From an uncultured bacterium (GTDB lineage: Bacteria > Bacillota > Clostridia > Oscillospirales > Oscillospiraceae): DNA of 64,000 bases. The notes beneath the pieces were generated by a model. It was not told where the DNA came from. It saw only the letters and a list, made by a program, of their open reading frames with translations, and searched no databases. Each line of letters begins with the position of its first letter. The first letter of the stretch is position 1. The position numbers were made by a program, and so were the translations under genes. The stretch is from the NCBI GenBank assembly GCA_949840775.1, contig CATKXO010000004.1:1-64000 (forward strand), read 5' to 3'. This document shows positions 44,524 through 53,055 of this stretch, piece by piece.

Positions 44524-45456
44524 ATGTTCGTCAAAAACCCGGAGTACTTTCTCACCATCGTCAAGGAGCGGAGCATCTCCAAGGCGGCGGAGCGGCTGTA
44601 TCTGTCCCAGCCCTACCTGAGCCAGTACCTGGCCAAGCTGGAGGGCAGCCTGGGGGTGGTCCTGCTGGACCGCTCCCACTCCCCCCTGAAGCTCACCCCG
44701 GCGGGGGAGCTGTTCCACGCCTACCTGGAGCGGCAGGGCTTTCTGGACCGGCAGCTGGTCAGCGACCTGCGGGACCTGCAAAACAAAAAGCGGCCCCTGC
44801 TCCATATCGGGGTGTCCCCCTGGCGGGGGGCCACCCTGCTGCCCGACATCCTGCCCCTGTTTGAGGCCCAGTACCCCGACGTGCAGGTGGTCCTCCACGA
44901 GGCCCCGGTGCCCGAGCTGGGGGAGCTGGCAGAGGCCAATGTCATCGACTTCTGCGTAATGCAGCCCCCCGGGGACCTGTCGGAGCTGACCTATGAGCCG
45001 GTGATGCAGGAGCGAATATTTCTGGTGGCCCACCGGGACCACCCCCTGCTCCAGGGCCAGGACAGCGGCTGGGACGCCCCCAGGCCCTTCCCAGACCTGC
45101 GGCTGCTGGAGCACGAGCGGATCATCATGCTCCCCGCCGGCTGGCGGCTGGCCCGGCTGCTGTACAACACCTTCTCTGTCCACAGCGTGGAGCCCCAGAA
45201 CATCCTGGTCACCACCAACACCACCACCGCCATCAACCTGGCGGCGGAGAAGATGGGCTTTGCCTTTTTGCAGGAGAGCGGCGTCCCCCGTACCCCTTAC
45301 CTGGACCGGCTGGCCTGCTTCACCGTGGGCGAGCCGCCCCTGACCTGCCCGCTGGCGGTGGTCTATAAGAAAAACGGTTTCCTCTCCCCGGCGGCCCGGA
45401 CCTTCATCGACCTGATTCGGGAGTTTTACAGCCGGTATGACCGGACAAGCGAGTAA
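44524..45456 (+). CDS. LysR-family transcriptional regulator
   Basis: 310 aa. N-terminal winged helix (EYFLTIVKERSISKAAERLYLSQPYLSQYLAKLE), C-terminal type II periplasmic-binding-like effector domain (LHIGVSPWRGATLLPDILP). Probably co-transcribed with the HIT gene; target genes not obvious. Its stop codon runs into the second MITE-like repeat. Confidence 0.9.
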   Translation: MFVKNPEYFLTIVKERSISKAAERLYLSQPYLSQYLAKLEGSLGVVLLDRSHSPLKLTPAGELFHAYLERQGFLDRQLVSDLRDLQNKKRPLLHIGVSPWRGATLLPDILPLFEAQYPDVQVVLHEAPVPELGELAEANVIDFCVMQPPGDLSELTYEPVMQERIFLVAHRDHPLLQGQDSGWDAPRPFPDLRLLEHERIIMLPAGWRLARLLYNTFSVHSVEPQNILVTTNTTTAINLAAEKMGFAFLQESGVPRTPYLDRLACFTVGEPPLTCPLAVVYKKNGFLSPAARTFIDLIREFYSRYDRTSE

Positions 45457-45596
45457 AAAAGCCTCCCTTCGCAAAGGGAGGTGGCATTTGCGAAGCAAAT
45501 GACGGAGGGTTTCCTCTAAAGAGACAGATACGTTTCAACAGAAGAAAACCCCCACCCGGCTTCGCCGGGAGCCCCCTTTGCGAAGGGGGCCTTTTT
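45455..45596. repeat. MITE-like palindromic repeat, copy 2
   Basis: 142 bp, same orientation and nearly the same sequence as copy 1 (differences mainly in the A/C-rich stretch before CACCCGGCTTCGCCGGG). Ends GCCTCCCTTCGCAAAGGGAGG and GCCCCCTTTGCGAAGGGGGC followed by CTTTTT; both fold as terminators, flanked by A- and T-runs. It separates the convergent LysR and XRE genes. Confidence 0.82.
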
Positions 45597-45615
45597 CTGC
45601 AAAAAAGGGGACTTT

Positions 45616-46365
45616 TTATAGAAACGGGCTCAAGATAACGGCAATCAGGTTAATCAGGACGGGGAGCAGAAGGAATGCGCCCATAACACCCAGGATGACA
45701 GCCAGAATCACCCGGCCAAAGGACAGGGGCTGTCTGGGCCGGGGCGGTTTTTTAAAGGAGGTGCCGGGCCAGGAGGCCAGGACCTGGGGGTCCTCCTCGT
45801 CGCAGTTCTGGAAGAAGGAGAAGAGGGCAGGATTATACACCTTGTCCCGGATGGTCTGGACCTGGCCCTCAGACAGTCCCCTGGCCAGGACAACGGGGGC
45901 GGAGGCGGCCAGCGTTTCGGCCTCCTCCCAGGAGAGGGGGGCGTGCAGGGGGGAGTCCTCCAGAAAGATTCCGGTCTTGGATAGCCGCACCAGGTCCTCC
46001 GTGGGAGAGAAGGCCCCGTCCTTGGGGAGACGGAGCAGCAGAAGATAGCCGTCCGGCAGTGCGGCGCTTTTTTGCAGGCTGCGCCCGCAGGCGGGGCAGT
46101 ACTGGTCCAGTCCGCTGACGATGGTCTGACAGTCGGGACACCGGGCGGCGGGCGCACCCTGGGCGCTCTCCTCCCCCAGCAGCAGCCAGTCGGAGGACAC
46201 CGCCAGCAGCCGGCACATCTGGGCCACATAGGCCACGTCCGGGTTGGCCTGGCCCGATTCCCATTTGCTCACCGCCTGACGGGACACTCCAAGCTTCTCG
46301 CCCAGCTGTTCCTGAGACAGCCCCGCCCGCTTCCGGGCCAGGGCGATTCGTTCGCCTAATGTCAT
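45616..46365 (-). CDS. XRE-family regulator with zinc ribbon and membrane segment
   Basis: 249 aa from the ATG after AAGGAGGGGG. HTH (residues about 5-60, GLSQEQLGEKLGVSRQAVSKWESG), zinc ribbon CPDCQ...YCPACG (about 88-105), a domain near 120-205 that is probably a ribosomal-protein L7/L12-like sensor (inference), and one C-terminal membrane helix (about 222-246). Membrane-tethered regulator of unknown signal; has its own promoter with inverted TTGACAA/TTGTCAA repeats. Confidence 0.82.
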   Translation of the reverse strand: MTLGERIALARKRAGLSQEQLGEKLGVSRQAVSKWESGQANPDVAYVAQMCRLLAVSSDWLLLGEESAQGAPAARCPDCQTIVSGLDQYCPACGRSLQKSAALPDGYLLLLRLPKDGAFSPTEDLVRLSKTGIFLEDSPLHAPLSWEEAETLAASAPVVLARGLSEGQVQTIRDKVYNPALFSFFQNCDEEDPQVLASWPGTSFKKPPRPRQPLSFGRVILAVILGVMGAFLLLPVLINLIAVILSPFL

Positions 46366-46390
46366 ATGAACCCCCTCCTTTTCTGCCTCC

Positions 46391-46419
46391 AGCATACCAA
46401 AGTCCGGCCGGATTGACAA
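46391..46419 (-). promoter_or_regulatory. Promoter and possible operator of the XRE gene
   Basis: Minus strand TTGTCA, 17-bp spacer, TATGCT. TTGACAA at 46413-46419 and TTGTCAA around 46438 form an inverted pair that could be the regulator's own binding site. Confidence 0.5.
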
Positions 46420-46479
46420 GAAAGAAAGCCTGGAAATTTGTCAACGCCAGGTTGACAGGGGGATTTTTCGGAAATTCCC

Positions 46480-46508
46480 TTGACACCTGTGGGCCGAAAT
46501 GCTAATAT
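46480..46508 (+). promoter_or_regulatory. Promoter of the cysE T-box transcript
   Basis: TTGACA, exact 17-bp spacer, TAATAT. Confidence 0.75.
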
Positions 46509-46514
46509 ACTATA

Positions 46515-46742
46515 CTATCAGCGCGAGGAACGGAAAAGTAGCGTCCCGCCCAACGGACAGAGAGGGCCCCTCACCGGCTGCAAGGGGGCTTACAGCGGGG
46601 AGACGTGAAGTGCGTCCGGGAGTGCGGCGGGTAATGCCGTCCGGTTTGGCCCCGATAGCGGCCAATCGAGTGAAACTAAGAGTGGAACCGCGAGTGATCG
46701 CCTCTTACGCCCATATGGGCGTAGGAGGTTTTTGTTTTTGTG
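46515..46742 (+). ncRNA. T-box riboswitch, cysteine type
   Basis: Leader with the T-box sequence AAGAGTGGAACCGCG (46678-46692) and a terminator ACGCCCATATGGGCGT...GGAGG with TTTTTGTTTTT. A TGC triplet at 46611-46613 in GACGTGAAGTGCG is the likely Cys specifier. Controls cysE, the VOC gene and probably cysS according to tRNA-Cys charging. Confidence 0.88.
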
Positions 46743-46802
46743 GGACCCGGCCCCCTGGCTGGGTCATGATAGGATGGCCCGCCGAAGGCGCCGGGCCCCA
46801 CA
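46739..46802. repeat. Dispersed palindromic repeat, copy 3
   Basis: 64 bp, TGTGGGACCCGG ... CCGGGCCCCACA ends. Lies directly between the T-box terminator and the cysE ribosome site, so its stem becomes part of the cysE leader. Confidence 0.7.
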
Positions 46803-46830
46803 TCCATCCTGATGGAGGTAATCGCAAATC

Positions 46831-47478
46831 ATGCTCAAAGCCTTAAATGAGACCCTGGAGGCCTACCAGCGCCGGGACCCGGCGGCCCGGTCCAAGCTGG
46901 AGATCCTCCTGCTGTACCAGGGGGTCCATGCCACCCTGTATCACCGGCTGGCCCACTGGCTATACTGTCACAAATGGAAATTCCTGGCCCGGGTCATCTC
47001 CCAGTGGTCCCGGTTCTGGACGGGCATCGAGATTCACCCTGGGGCCAGAATCGGCCGGCGGTTTGTCATTGACCACGGCATGGGCATCGTCATCGGCGAG
47101 ACCGCTGAGGTGGGGGACGACGTGCTCATCTACCACGGCGTCACCCTTGGGGGCACCGGCAAGGACCAGGGCAAGCGCCACCCCACCATCGGCAACAACG
47201 TGCTCATCTCCTGCGGGGCCAAGGTGCTGGGGCCCTTTAAGGTGGGGGACAACGCCCGCATCGCCGCCAACGCCGTGGTCCTCTCCGAGGTCCCGGAGGA
47301 CGCCACCGCCGTGGGCATCCCCGCCCAGATCGTCCGCATTGCCGGCCGGGCTACCCACTACGCCGACGACGTGGACCAGACCAGTGTCAACAACCCCACC
47401 CTGGAGAAAATCGGTGCCTTGGCCGCCCGGATAGAGGCGCTGGAAAAATTGTTGGAGGAGAAGGAACATGCTGTTTGA
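46831..47478 (+). CDS. cysE: Serine O-acetyltransferase
   Basis: 215 aa. Makes O-acetylserine, the carbon skeleton for cysteine. N-terminal helical part with YHRLAHWLY, left-handed beta-helix with hexapeptide repeats (GIEIHPGARIGRRFVIDHGMGIVIGE, GVTLGGTGK) and a C-terminal tail. ATG after GGAGG. Overlaps the VOC gene. Confidence 0.95.
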   Translation: MLKALNETLEAYQRRDPAARSKLEILLLYQGVHATLYHRLAHWLYCHKWKFLARVISQWSRFWTGIEIHPGARIGRRFVIDHGMGIVIGETAEVGDDVLIYHGVTLGGTGKDQGKRHPTIGNNVLISCGAKVLGPFKVGDNARIAANAVVLSEVPEDATAVGIPAQIVRIAGRATHYADDVDQTSVNNPTLEKIGALAARIEALEKLLEEKEHAV

Positions 47479-47848
47479 GCAGATGCACCATGTAGCCATC
47501 ATCGTCTCAGACTATAAGAAGGCCAAGGAGTTCTATGTGGAGAAGCTGGGCTTTCCCGTCCTGCGGGAGAACTACCGGCCCGACCGGGGGGACTGGAAGC
47601 TGGACCTGAAATTCGGAGACGGGGAGCTGGAGATTTTCGCCATCCCCGGCGCGCCGCCCCGTCCTGACCGTCCGGAGGCCCGGGGCCTGCGCCACCTGGC
47701 CTTCCGGGTGGACGACATCCAGATTGCCGTCCTTCAGCTGAAGGCCCGGGGCATCGAATGTGAGCCCGTCCGCTGGGACACCTACAGCCAGCGGCAGTAC
47801 ACCTTCTTCCACGACCCGGACGGCCTGCCTCTGGAGCTGCACGAGTAG
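47468..47848 (+). CDS. VOC-family (glyoxalase-like) protein
   Basis: 126 aa. Vicinal-oxygen-chelate fold with MHHVAIIVSDYKKAKEFYVE and FFHDPDGLPLELHE, metal ligands His and Glu at the expected ends. Resembles the YwkD/SMU1112c group of small VOC proteins. Its start lies inside cysE, so it is translated with it; role in cysteine metabolism is not known. Confidence 0.88.
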   Translation: MLFEQMHHVAIIVSDYKKAKEFYVEKLGFPVLRENYRPDRGDWKLDLKFGDGELEIFAIPGAPPRPDRPEARGLRHLAFRVDDIQIAVLQLKARGIECEPVRWDTYSQRQYTFFHDPDGLPLELHE

Positions 47849-47854
47849 TTTGGA

Positions 47855-47931
47855 TGTAGGGGCCGCCCCCCTGGGCGGCCCGCAAGATGTGGAGTTATAA
47901 AAATGGGCCGCCGAGGGCGGCGGCCCCTACA
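47855..47931. repeat. Dispersed palindromic repeat, copy 4
   Basis: 77 bp, TGTAGGGGCCGCCC ... GGGCGGCGGCCCCTACA. Between the VOC gene and cysS, ending a few bases before the cysS ribosome site; the hairpin may separate cysS expression from cysE. Confidence 0.72.
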
Positions 47932-47947
47932 AAATGGAGGAAAGAAT

Positions 47948-49393
47948 ATGCTGCTTTACAATTCTGCCACTCACAAGAAAGAAGAGTTCACCACCCACAC
48001 CCCCGGCCACGTGGAGATGTACACCTGCGGGCCTACGGTGTACCACTTCGCCCACATCGGCAACCTGCGGTCCTACATCATGGAGGACGTGCTGGAGAAG
48101 TTCCTGCGGTACGACGGCTACGACGTGAACCGAGTGATGAACATCACCGACGTGGGCCACCTGTCCAGCGACGCCGACACCGGCGAGGACAAGATGCTCA
48201 AGGGGGCCAAGCGGGAGCACAAGACCGTAATGGAGATCGCCCAGTACTACACCGACGCCTTCTTCGACGACTGCCGCAAGCTGAACATCAAGACCCCCGA
48301 CGTGGTCCAGCCCGCCACCGGCCTCATCGACGAGTTCATCAAGATCGTGTCCGGCCTTATCGACAAGGGCTACGCCTACGTGGCCGGGGGCAATGTGTAT
48401 TTCGACACCTCCAAGCTGGAGCGGTACTATGTCTTCAACGACCACGACGAGGAGGATTTGGCGGTGGGCGTCCGGGAGGGCGTGGAGGAGGACCGGAACA
48501 AGCGGAATAAGAACGACTTTGTCCTCTGGTTCACCAAGAGCAAGTTTGAGGACCAGGCCCTGAAGTGGGACTCCCCCTGGGGGGTGGGCTACCCCGGCTG
48601 GCATATCGAGTGCTCCGGTATCTCCCTGAAATACAACGGCGAGTACCTGGACCTCCACTGCGGCGGCATCGACAACGCCTTCCCCCACCACACCAACGAG
48701 ATCGCCCAGAGTGAGAGCTACATCGGCCACCCCTGGTGCAAGCAGTGGTTCCACGTCCACCACCTGAATACCAACTCCGGGAAAATGTCCAAGTCCAAGG
48801 GGGAGTTCCTCACCGTCTCCCTGCTGGAGGAGAAGGGTTACGACCCCCTGGTCTACCGCTTCTTCTGCCTCCAAAGCCACTACCGCAAGGGGCTGGTCTT
48901 TTCCTGGGAGAACCTGGACAACGCCACGGTGGCGTTCAACAAGTTGATTGCCAAAATCGCCGCCTTGGATACGGCCGTTGAGAGTATGGATCTGGCGGAA
49001 TATGAAAGGCTGGATGAGAAATTCCGGAAAGCTCTGGGAAACGATCTGAGTACCTCTCTGGGAATTACAGTCCTCTACGATGTACTGAAGTCCCCGGCCA
49101 ATGATACGACCAAGCTGGCCCTGCTGGAGCATTTCGACCAGGTGCTGTCCCTGTCCCTGCTGGACAAGGCGGCGGTCGTCCGGGAGGAGCAGAAGAAGCA
49201 GAAGACCGCCTCCCAGGGGGGGTACACCATCACCGGCGAGGGGGACCCCGCTGTGGACGCCCTGGTTCTCCAGCGGTACGAGGCCAAGAAAGCCAAGAAC
49301 TTCGCCGAGGCCGACCGCATTCGGGATGAACTGAGGGCGCAGGGGATTGAGGTCACCGATGTGCCCGGCGGCGCGAGCTGGAAGAAGCTGTGA
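47948..49393 (+). CDS. cysS: Cysteine-tRNA ligase
   Basis: 481 aa from the ATG after TGGAGGAAAG. Class I synthetase: zinc and HIGH-type region TCGPTVYHFAHIGNLRSY, zinc ligands WHIECSG and HHTNEIAQSE, KMSKSKGEFLT, DALR-like helical C-terminus (KNFAEADRIRDELRAQGIEV). Complete. Pathway partner of cysE under one T-box. Confidence 0.96.
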   Translation: MLLYNSATHKKEEFTTHTPGHVEMYTCGPTVYHFAHIGNLRSYIMEDVLEKFLRYDGYDVNRVMNITDVGHLSSDADTGEDKMLKGAKREHKTVMEIAQYYTDAFFDDCRKLNIKTPDVVQPATGLIDEFIKIVSGLIDKGYAYVAGGNVYFDTSKLERYYVFNDHDEEDLAVGVREGVEEDRNKRNKNDFVLWFTKSKFEDQALKWDSPWGVGYPGWHIECSGISLKYNGEYLDLHCGGIDNAFPHHTNEIAQSESYIGHPWCKQWFHVHHLNTNSGKMSKSKGEFLTVSLLEEKGYDPLVYRFFCLQSHYRKGLVFSWENLDNATVAFNKLIAKIAALDTAVESMDLAEYERLDEKFRKALGNDLSTSLGITVLYDVLKSPANDTTKLALLEHFDQVLSLSLLDKAAVVREEQKKQKTASQGGYTITGEGDPAVDALVLQRYEAKKAKNFAEADRIRDELRAQGIEVTDVPGGASWKKL

Positions 49394-49397
49394 AAGA

Positions 49398-49440
49398 AAG
49401 CGAGGAGCCATCTCATCAGGTGACTCCTTGCTTATTTTAA
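49398..49440 (+). terminator. Terminator after cysS
   Basis: Stem AAGCGAGGAG / CTCCTTGCTT (one G-T pair) followed by ATTTTAAG. Confidence 0.7.
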
Positions 49441-49443
49441 GAA

Positions 49444-49548
49444 TCAATAATCTTGATTAGTATCGCTTATCGCTAATGCGTCATCAGAATCTGTTGTTGT
49501 GAACTTATATTGATTATAACCATCCTCCAGTACGATTTCATGATTGCT
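49444..49548 (-). pseudogene. 3' remnant of an unknown gene at the island edge
   Basis: Open frame that encodes a plausible protein C-terminus, NHEIVLEDGYNQYKFTTTDS followed by DDALAISDTNQDY and TGA. There is no start; upstream it runs into high-GC sequence (49560-49640) unlike it in composition. Family not recognised. Taken as the tail of a broken gene. Confidence 0.35.
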
Positions 49549-49642
49549 TTTCCGCAAGGGGCGGGGCGCAAGCCTGTTACCCTTGTGCCCCGCTCCCGTT
49601 CCGGCTCCTGCGTGCACCGTCCTCTTACGCTTTCCGTTCCAT

Positions 49643-49673
49643 GAAAAACGCCCCTATTGAAGTAGGAGCGTTA
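49643..49673 (-). terminator. Terminator of the low-GC hypothetical operon
   Basis: Minus strand AACGCTCCTA / TAGGGGCGTT, then TTTTT. Confidence 0.75.
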
Positions 49674-49687
49674 GGTGTATTATATAT

Positions 49688-50215
49688 TCAAGTTTTTCTG
49701 AAAATGTCCAATGTGTCCGAAGTGCCTATGGCTATGTAATTTCCGCATTTGCTAAATCCAAATGCCTTTATTTCATAATCCTCAAAGATTGTGGTACATT
49801 TCTCCGGATTTAAGGTATAAAGAGTATAATTGGGCATAAAGATGATTTTCACCATCGGCCAAAAGGGGGCTACTGGTACCAATGTGTTTCCGTCTTTGGA
49901 AAATCGCCGCAAACCGCCGCCCCCATCCCCCGCGATTGGCACAATTTCATCCCCCAATTCCTCAGCGAGGGCAATCAAATCATCTTCATCATAATTTTCA
50001 GTACAATATGTTTTACTGCCTGTTTTGCAATCTATAATGCTTTGCCTTTGGCTCGATATGACAACTAATTTCTCAGTATGTACGTTTGAAAAGCCTAAAT
50101 ACATTAAACCACCGACTGCATAAGTAATTTTCTCCCACCCGTCAGGGACACCCGTTGGAATGCACCGGATGATGCCCTGCATCTTTTTTCTATGCTCAAT
50201 CTCATTTGCGTCCAT
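49688..50215 (-). CDS. Hypothetical protein of the low-GC island
   Basis: 175 aa, soluble, no signal peptide. Contains WEKITYAVGGLMYLGFS, GDGGGGLRRFSKDGNTLVP and a C-terminal FGFSKCGNYIAIGTSDTLDIF, a beta-rich pattern that ends like a WD/YVTN blade. Family not recognised. GC content is clearly below that of the core genes. Last gene of a four-gene unit. Confidence 0.6.
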   Translation of the reverse strand: MDANEIEHRKKMQGIIRCIPTGVPDGWEKITYAVGGLMYLGFSNVHTEKLVVISSQRQSIIDCKTGSKTYCTENYDEDDLIALAEELGDEIVPIAGDGGGGLRRFSKDGNTLVPVAPFWPMVKIIFMPNYTLYTLNPEKCTTIFEDYEIKAFGFSKCGNYIAIGTSDTLDIFRKT

Positions 50216-50250
50216 AGCATACCTCTATTACACGTTGTTTTTGATACTGA

Positions 50251-50901
50251 TTACTTGGAATGTAGGTTTATCAAATTGTTATCGACTATATATTTCAAAT
50301 TGCTTCTGTTAATCATCCAAACGCTGTTCCTTGCCCCGTTTTGATATGCCAATACCTGCTGCCGCATATCATCGGAAAGGCTGTCGTATATTTCCTGGGC
50401 CTTTTCCCGTATGGCGGGTGACATACCAAGTTTATCTGCGATAAAATCCAAATACACACGATATTCATCAAAATGTTCGCGGAACAGTATTTCCACTCCT
50501 CCAAGGTAATCCTGTTCAAATTGTGCGCACAAGCTGCCTGCCGTCTGTTGTATCTGGCGGTTTAACTCATCAAAGGCAGAAAGAAGTTTTTCCTCAGTAG
50601 AAATGTCATACCAATGTTCGCTGTCAGAATTACAAGACTCCGGGCAATATGACATCATGGCAATTACGTTGTTTGCAGGCAGTTTCCCATAACTTTTGCA
50701 CCACAGCTTAAATTCGGCGCTCACTTCAACCCTCTCATATGAAACATTCCATTTTGATGTGAAAAAATTTATCTGAAAAACCAAATCCTTAACTGATTTT
50801 TTAAGGCATTGCTGGCTTTTCAAGTATTTCCAACCTGTTGCTTCAGAAAGTTTTGTAAATAATTTTTGAGTGGCTTCTTCCACAGAAAATATGCGTTCCA
50901 T
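50251..50901 (-). CDS. Hypothetical protein of the low-GC island
   Basis: 216 aa from the ATG with GGGGAGAG upstream. Soluble, mostly helical in the second half (DDMRQQVLAYQNGARNSVW); the first half (WKYLKSQQCLKKSVKDLVFQ, KWNVSYERVEVSAEFKLWCK) has the look of a DUF4304-like domain. Function unknown; possible immunity or accessory protein of a mobile island (speculative). Confidence 0.6.
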   Translation of the reverse strand: MERIFSVEEATQKLFTKLSEATGWKYLKSQQCLKKSVKDLVFQINFFTSKWNVSYERVEVSAEFKLWCKSYGKLPANNVIAMMSYCPESCNSDSEHWYDISTEEKLLSAFDELNRQIQQTAGSLCAQFEQDYLGGVEILFREHFDEYRVYLDFIADKLGMSPAIREKAQEIYDSLSDDMRQQVLAYQNGARNSVWMINRSNLKYIVDNNLINLHSK

Positions 50902-50947
50902 TTTTATCTCTCCCCACAATTTTTGACTTACAAGTTTAGCTGGCCAA

Positions 50948-51190
50948 TCAGAACGAATAAAATCCCTCCCTCAAAATGATTGCTAAGAAGTAAAGTGCTA
51001 CAAAAGCGCAGAAGCCGCCCAAAAGCAGAGGGATAATTGCCAAAATTTTGAACCGCGCCTTTTTCCAGATTTCCCACGCCGCTTTTAGCATAACAACCGC
51101 TATCCCCGCCGCGCCCAATATCACAACAAAAATGGAAAAATAAGCTAATCCCACGGTTCTCACCTGCTTTCTTTGTTGAAATGATTTCAT
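50948..51190 (-). CDS. Small membrane protein
   Basis: 80 aa with two hydrophobic helices (about 14-36 and 46-73) joined by a basic loop KKARFK. Its start codon abuts the stop of the membrane protein upstream. Function unknown. Confidence 0.55.
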   Translation of the reverse strand: MKSFQQRKQVRTVGLAYFSIFVVILGAAGIAVVMLKAAWEIWKKARFKILAIIPLLLGGFCAFVALYFLAIILREGFYSF

Positions 51191-51766
51191 TTATCTGTGT
51201 TCATCCAATGTTACCGAAATTGTTTCGTTCCCTCCGGCTCCGTTTGCAACAGATAGCGTCACGGTATCTCCTTGCCAAACGAGCGAGTATTTCCCGGCGC
51301 AGACCGGCCTATATCCATCGTCGGTGATGATGCGTCCTTTTGGATCAAGATCAATCAGAAATGGATTGACCCGCTCATATAGAGTTACCTGTCCAGAGAT
51401 TAAGCTGACTTTTTCCATGATAACGACGGTATGTATTCCGTCTGGTGAAGTGAAGCTGTGGTATTCCTCAAATCCATCAAAAAAGATGCAAAGGAAATTC
51501 CCACACAACAATAAAAAGGCCGTACCAGCGGCAATCACCGCAAGTATTATTTTATTTTTCGGTGCTTTTTTGGTTTCTCGATAATGCAGAAACGCAAGTG
51601 TTATTCCACAAACCGCCGCAATGCAGTTTAGTATGCCCTGTATACGAAATGCCGTCCCCGTAGTGCCAATCAGCAGATTATAGTCCATCATCCAAATAAT
51701 GATTACGATGCAAGGGAAAGCAAGCCACAAGGCAAGGTATAAGTACAAGAATTTTCGCAATTTCAT
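51191..51766 (-). CDS. Membrane protein with extracytoplasmic domain, unknown
   Basis: 191 aa: three to four helices (about 7-27, 40-60, 73-95), then about 95 residues outside (FTSPDGIHTVVIMEKVSLIS, CAGKYSLVWQGDTVTLSVAN). The SPDG-x-H-T-V-V-I pattern is shared with small lipoprotein-like domains of gut Clostridia. First gene of the unit. Function unknown. Confidence 0.6.
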   Translation of the reverse strand: MKLRKFLYLYLALWLAFPCIVIIIWMMDYNLLIGTTGTAFRIQGILNCIAAVCGITLAFLHYRETKKAPKNKIILAVIAAGTAFLLLCGNFLCIFFDGFEEYHSFTSPDGIHTVVIMEKVSLISGQVTLYERVNPFLIDLDPKGRIITDDGYRPVCAGKYSLVWQGDTVTLSVANGAGGNETISVTLDEHR

Positions 51767-51923
51767 TTTTGCTTATCTCCTGAACGGCCTTTGTATGCTT
51801 CTATGAGGTATTATACCGTAGGGGGCAAAAATTTTCCACTATTATCGTGTTATGGAAACAGGGGATTGGGTCATCCTTCCGTATGACGAAGAAAACTGAT
51901 TTCTTTTAAGGAGACGCAAAGCA

Positions 51924-52460
51924 ATGGTCTACTTTATCGCAGATACGCATTTCGGGCATGAAAACGTGATCCGCTTCTGTGGCCGGCCCTTCTCCTGTGC
52001 GGCGGAGATGGACGAGGCACTGATTGAAAACTGGAATGGCCGGGTCCACCGCCAGGATACCGTCTATATTGTTGGGGATATGTTCCTGCACTCAGTCAAC
52101 GTGGAACAGATTTTGAAGCGCCTCAAGGGAAGAAAGCGGCTGATTGCCGGCAATCACGACGGTTCCTGGATGGCGGCGCTGGACACCGCAAAATACTTTG
52201 AGAGCGTGGACCTGTTCCTCGAAATAAACGACGGAAAGCGGGCGGTCACGCTGTGCCACTACCCGCTGCTGAGCTGGAAGCATTCTGCGCGCAGCTACAT
52301 GATCCATGGGCACATCCACAACGACAGGCGGGCCGATTTCTGGCCGCTGATCGCTGCCCGGGAGCGGGTGCTGAACGCAGGTGTGGACATCAACGGGTTT
52401 ATGCCGGTCACATTTGAGGAGCTGATGGAGAACAATACGAGGTTCAAAGGGACAATATAG
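51924..52460 (+). CDS. Metallophosphoesterase
   Basis: 178 aa calcineurin-like phosphoesterase: ADTHFGH (D-x-H), GDMF, GNHD, H in LCHYPLL and GHIHN. Resembles the short phosphoesterases often borne by phages and mobile elements. ATG after AAGGAG. Substrate unknown. Confidence 0.88.
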   Translation: MVYFIADTHFGHENVIRFCGRPFSCAAEMDEALIENWNGRVHRQDTVYIVGDMFLHSVNVEQILKRLKGRKRLIAGNHDGSWMAALDTAKYFESVDLFLEINDGKRAVTLCHYPLLSWKHSARSYMIHGHIHNDRRADFWPLIAARERVLNAGVDINGFMPVTFEELMENNTRFKGTI

Positions 52461-52519
52461 TTTGATGTTGAAGCTGTTTGCTGTGTGCCCGTCCGTCTCG
52501 CAAGAGCCTGCGGAAGAAC

Positions 52520-52546
52520 GGGCCGGGACAGAGCCCGGCCCCTACA
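52520..52546. repeat. Dispersed palindromic repeat, partial copy 5
   Basis: GGGCCGGGACAGAGCCCGGCCCCTACA: only the right-hand end of the element seen at 13925 and 47855. The rest of the gap from 52547 to about 52840 is AT-rich and shows no gene. Confidence 0.5.
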
Positions 52547-52843
52547 AAAACCCCAGGAACACGCTGCCGAATTGGGATTTTTAAAAACTGTTGAAATACC
52601 TGGATTTTTGTAGTATTATTTTTACATGTAAGTCAAAATAATTTTTGCTTTTACAGAAACGATCAACCCTTGCAGCCGTAGAGAATAGTTTAAAAAGCCC
52701 CTGAAATAAAAGAGTACGATTCTCGCATTCTGTTCCAGCGGGTTTTTATTGTATTGTCTTTCGCTTTTCGCAATTTGCCGCTATCATTTCTCAGTTTGCA
52801 GTCGTGCTCAGTTGACCGTTCAGTTTACGTATGCCCGATGTAA

Positions 52844-53002
52844 CTTTTTGTAGCGCAAAAGGGAGGTAGACGACTCTTCGATGTTGTGGAGGTTGCCGTT
52901 CCCGAAACGAAAGGCAAGACGTTTGGGGCTTGGCGCAAAGAATTAGATAAAAACGTCAGTCACATTTTAGGCAGATATCTGGAAAAATTGGATGGCCTAT
53001 AA
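52844..53002 (+). pseudogene. 3' remnant of an unknown gene
   Basis: Frame open for 52 codons up to TAA with protein-like composition: RRLFDVVEVAVPETKGKTFG, then AWRKELDKNVSHILGRYLEK. No start codon or ribosome site and a stop just upstream, so it looks like the tail of a gene lost at the right edge of the low-GC island. Family not recognised. Confidence 0.35.
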
Positions 53003-53055
53003 CCTTGCGGCACATAAAAGCAACTTGGAATCCTGTGAAAGGAGTCAAAATACCG

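Noticed and set aside
42229-45596. CRISPR-like repeats
   Set aside because: Only two copies, 3 kb apart, long and palindromic, without spacers or cas genes.
49560-49640. Possible tRNA or small RNA in the GC-rich stretch downstream of cysS
   Set aside because: No cloverleaf, CCA-type end or GTTCGA-like T-arm could be fitted; more likely debris at the island edge.
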